DNA of 14,714 nucleotides from an uncultured Erysipelotrichaceae bacterium (GTDB taxonomy: Bacteria > Bacillota_I > Bacilli_A > RF39 > UBA660), in the NCBI GenBank assembly GCA_951801995.1, contig CATOOY010000030.1, positions 1 through 14,714 of the forward strand, written 5' to 3'. The stretch's first letter is position 1. Every line of letters starts with the position of its first letter. The notes below the pieces were generated by a model, which saw only the letters and a list, made by a program, of their open reading frames with translations, had not been told where the DNA came from and did not search any database. The translations under genes were made by a program, and so were the position numbers. This document shows, in pieces, positions 13,913 to 14,714 of the stretch.

Positions 13913-14272
13913 TTATTTCTTTAAAATTTTTTTTAATACATTCTTCTTTTGTTCTCTCATTTTATAATACTCTTTATAAAGTGTTTGGACGCTATTTTCT
14001 AAATAATAATAGTGGATTAAGTAACAAGTAAATAAAATGAAAAGTGCTAAAAACAGAAGAAAAACAAAGATACTTGGTTTAAAAAGAAGAAAACCAAGGC
14101 TTATTAATAAACTTATTCCAGTAAAAATAGTAACTAGTAAATGAATGAGTCTTTCCTGTTGATAGAAGGAAATTCTATTTAAATGTTCTTCTATTTCTTT
14201 TGCATCTATGTATTTTTTTCTTCTTATTTTTCGTTCTATTTTTTCTATATAATTCTGCATTTCTAATTTCAT
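13913..14272 (-). CDS. Small two-helix membrane protein of unknown function
   Basis: I do not recognise a family. The product has 119 residues: a charged, probably helical N-terminal part (1-40, with IEKIERKIRRKK), two membrane helices near 42-63 and 68-88 joined by a short KPS turn, and a basic C-terminal tail (about 90-119, ending KKILKK). Both ends would lie in the cytoplasm. The start ATG 14272 has AAGGAG 5 bases upstream, overlapping the stop codon of yqeY, so the two are co-transcribed and coupled. The promoter of rpsB follows closely and no terminator is seen between, so read-through into rpsB is possible. Confidence 0.8.
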   Translation of the reverse strand: MKLEMQNYIEKIERKIRRKKYIDAKEIEEHLNRISFYQQERLIHLLVTIFTGISLLISLGFLLFKPSIFVFLLFLALFILFTCYLIHYYYLENSVQTLYKEYYKMREQKKNVLKKILKK

Positions 14273-14281
14273 AGCATCTCC

Positions 14282-14714
14282 TTATAAAGCTTGCAATTTT
14301 TCTTTTACTATTTTATTTACTATAGTCATATCTGCTTTTCCTTTTAAACTAGAAAGTTCTTTCATGATTTTCCCAATATCTTTTTGGGTTTCTGGTTTTA
14401 CTTTTGTAAATGCTACTTCTACTTCTTTTTTTATCTCCTCTTCTGTAAGTTGTGCTGGCATGTATTTTTCTAATATATCTATTTCTTTTTTTGCTTGATT
14501 TATTAAATCATTTCGTGCTCCTTTTTCGAATTCTATGATGGAGTCTTTTCTTGTTTTGATTTGTTTTTGTAGAAGAAGGGTTACTTCTATATCATCTAGC
14601 TCTTTTTTCTTTTCTAATTCTTCTAATTGCATTGCACCTTTTACCATACGAAGTACAGATAGCTTCTCTTTGTCTTTTTCTTTCATAGCTTCTACTATGT
14701 CTTTTAATATTTTT
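14282..14714 (-). CDS. yqeY: YqeY/GatB C-terminal-like protein, 5' end outside window
   Basis: This belongs to the YqeY family, which resembles the tail domain of GatB amidotransferase. A link to tRNA is suspected and the exact role is unknown. An internal ATG lies at 14686, but the frame stays open to the window edge and reads KILKDIVEAMKEKDKEKLSV. That matches the usual YqeY N-terminus, so the true start lies a few codons beyond 14714. 143 codons are visible against a usual length near 147-150. Typical motifs are LSVLRMVKGAMQLEEL, the helical KQIKTRKDSI, EKYMPAQLTEEEI, KDIGKIMKEL, and the final GKADMTIVNKIVKEKL. Confidence 0.92.
   Translation of the reverse strand, partial: KILKDIVEAMKEKDKEKLSVLRMVKGAMQLEELEKKKELDDIEVTLLLQKQIKTRKDSIIEFEKGARNDLINQAKKEIDILEKYMPAQLTEEEIKKEVEVAFTKVKPETQKDIGKIMKELSSLKGKADMTIVNKIVKEKLQAL

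Noticed and set aside
1..14714. CRISPR array, tRNA, rRNA or insertion sequence
   Set aside because: No regularly spaced repeats, no cloverleaf-like segment, no rRNA signature and no transposase were seen on either strand.

Overview
The window is AT-rich DNA that looks like a low-GC Firmicute. The Bacilli-type gene content (rpsB-tsf, a YmfF/YmfH peptidase pair, a YqeY protein, a two-component system beside an ABC exporter) and sigma-A-like promoters fit this. A small-genome gut lineage near RF39/Erysipelotrichales is possible, but that is a guess. Conserved tryptophans in rpsB, tsf and the kinase/regulator pair are encoded by TGG and no gene contains an internal TGA, so the standard bacterial code applies rather than the mycoplasma code. 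Almost every gene lies on the minus strand.

Layout, left to right. (1) 98-5298 is an envelope-stress or peptide-resistance module. Read on the minus strand it is response regulator, histidine kinase, ABC ATPase, then FtsX-type permease. A PhoB-box-like pair of direct repeats replaces the -35 box in front of the ATPase gene, so the regulator probably controls the transporter directly. (2) 5393-5760 is an unrecognised small gene broken by a frameshift. (3) 5786-6179 is a compact locus with the architecture of a type I toxin-antitoxin system. It has a 30-residue hydrophobic peptide gene on the minus strand, a converging plus-strand small RNA with its own promoter and terminator, and a strong inverted repeat that would pair the 5' leader of the peptide mRNA with its own 3' end. 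This is the most interesting object here. (4) 6346-8127 is uvrC, divergent from a YigZ/IMPACT-family gene at 8221-8814. (5) 8833-9204 is a lone prepilin-like gene with a perfect consensus promoter. (6) 9240-11751 holds a catalytic M16 peptidase and its non-catalytic partner. (7) 11809-13765 is rpsB-tsf, in which S2 carries a long C-terminal extension ending in a Rho_N/SAP-like motif. (8) 13913-14714 is a small two-helix membrane protein gene and a yqeY gene cut by the window edge.

Transcription units are well marked. Terminators or hairpins follow tsf, the pilin gene, the broken gene and the permease gene, and TATAAT-type promoters precede the regulator, ATPase, toxin, uvrC, yigZ, pilin, ymfF and rpsB genes. 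All functions are read from motifs in the sequence. No database or folding program was run.
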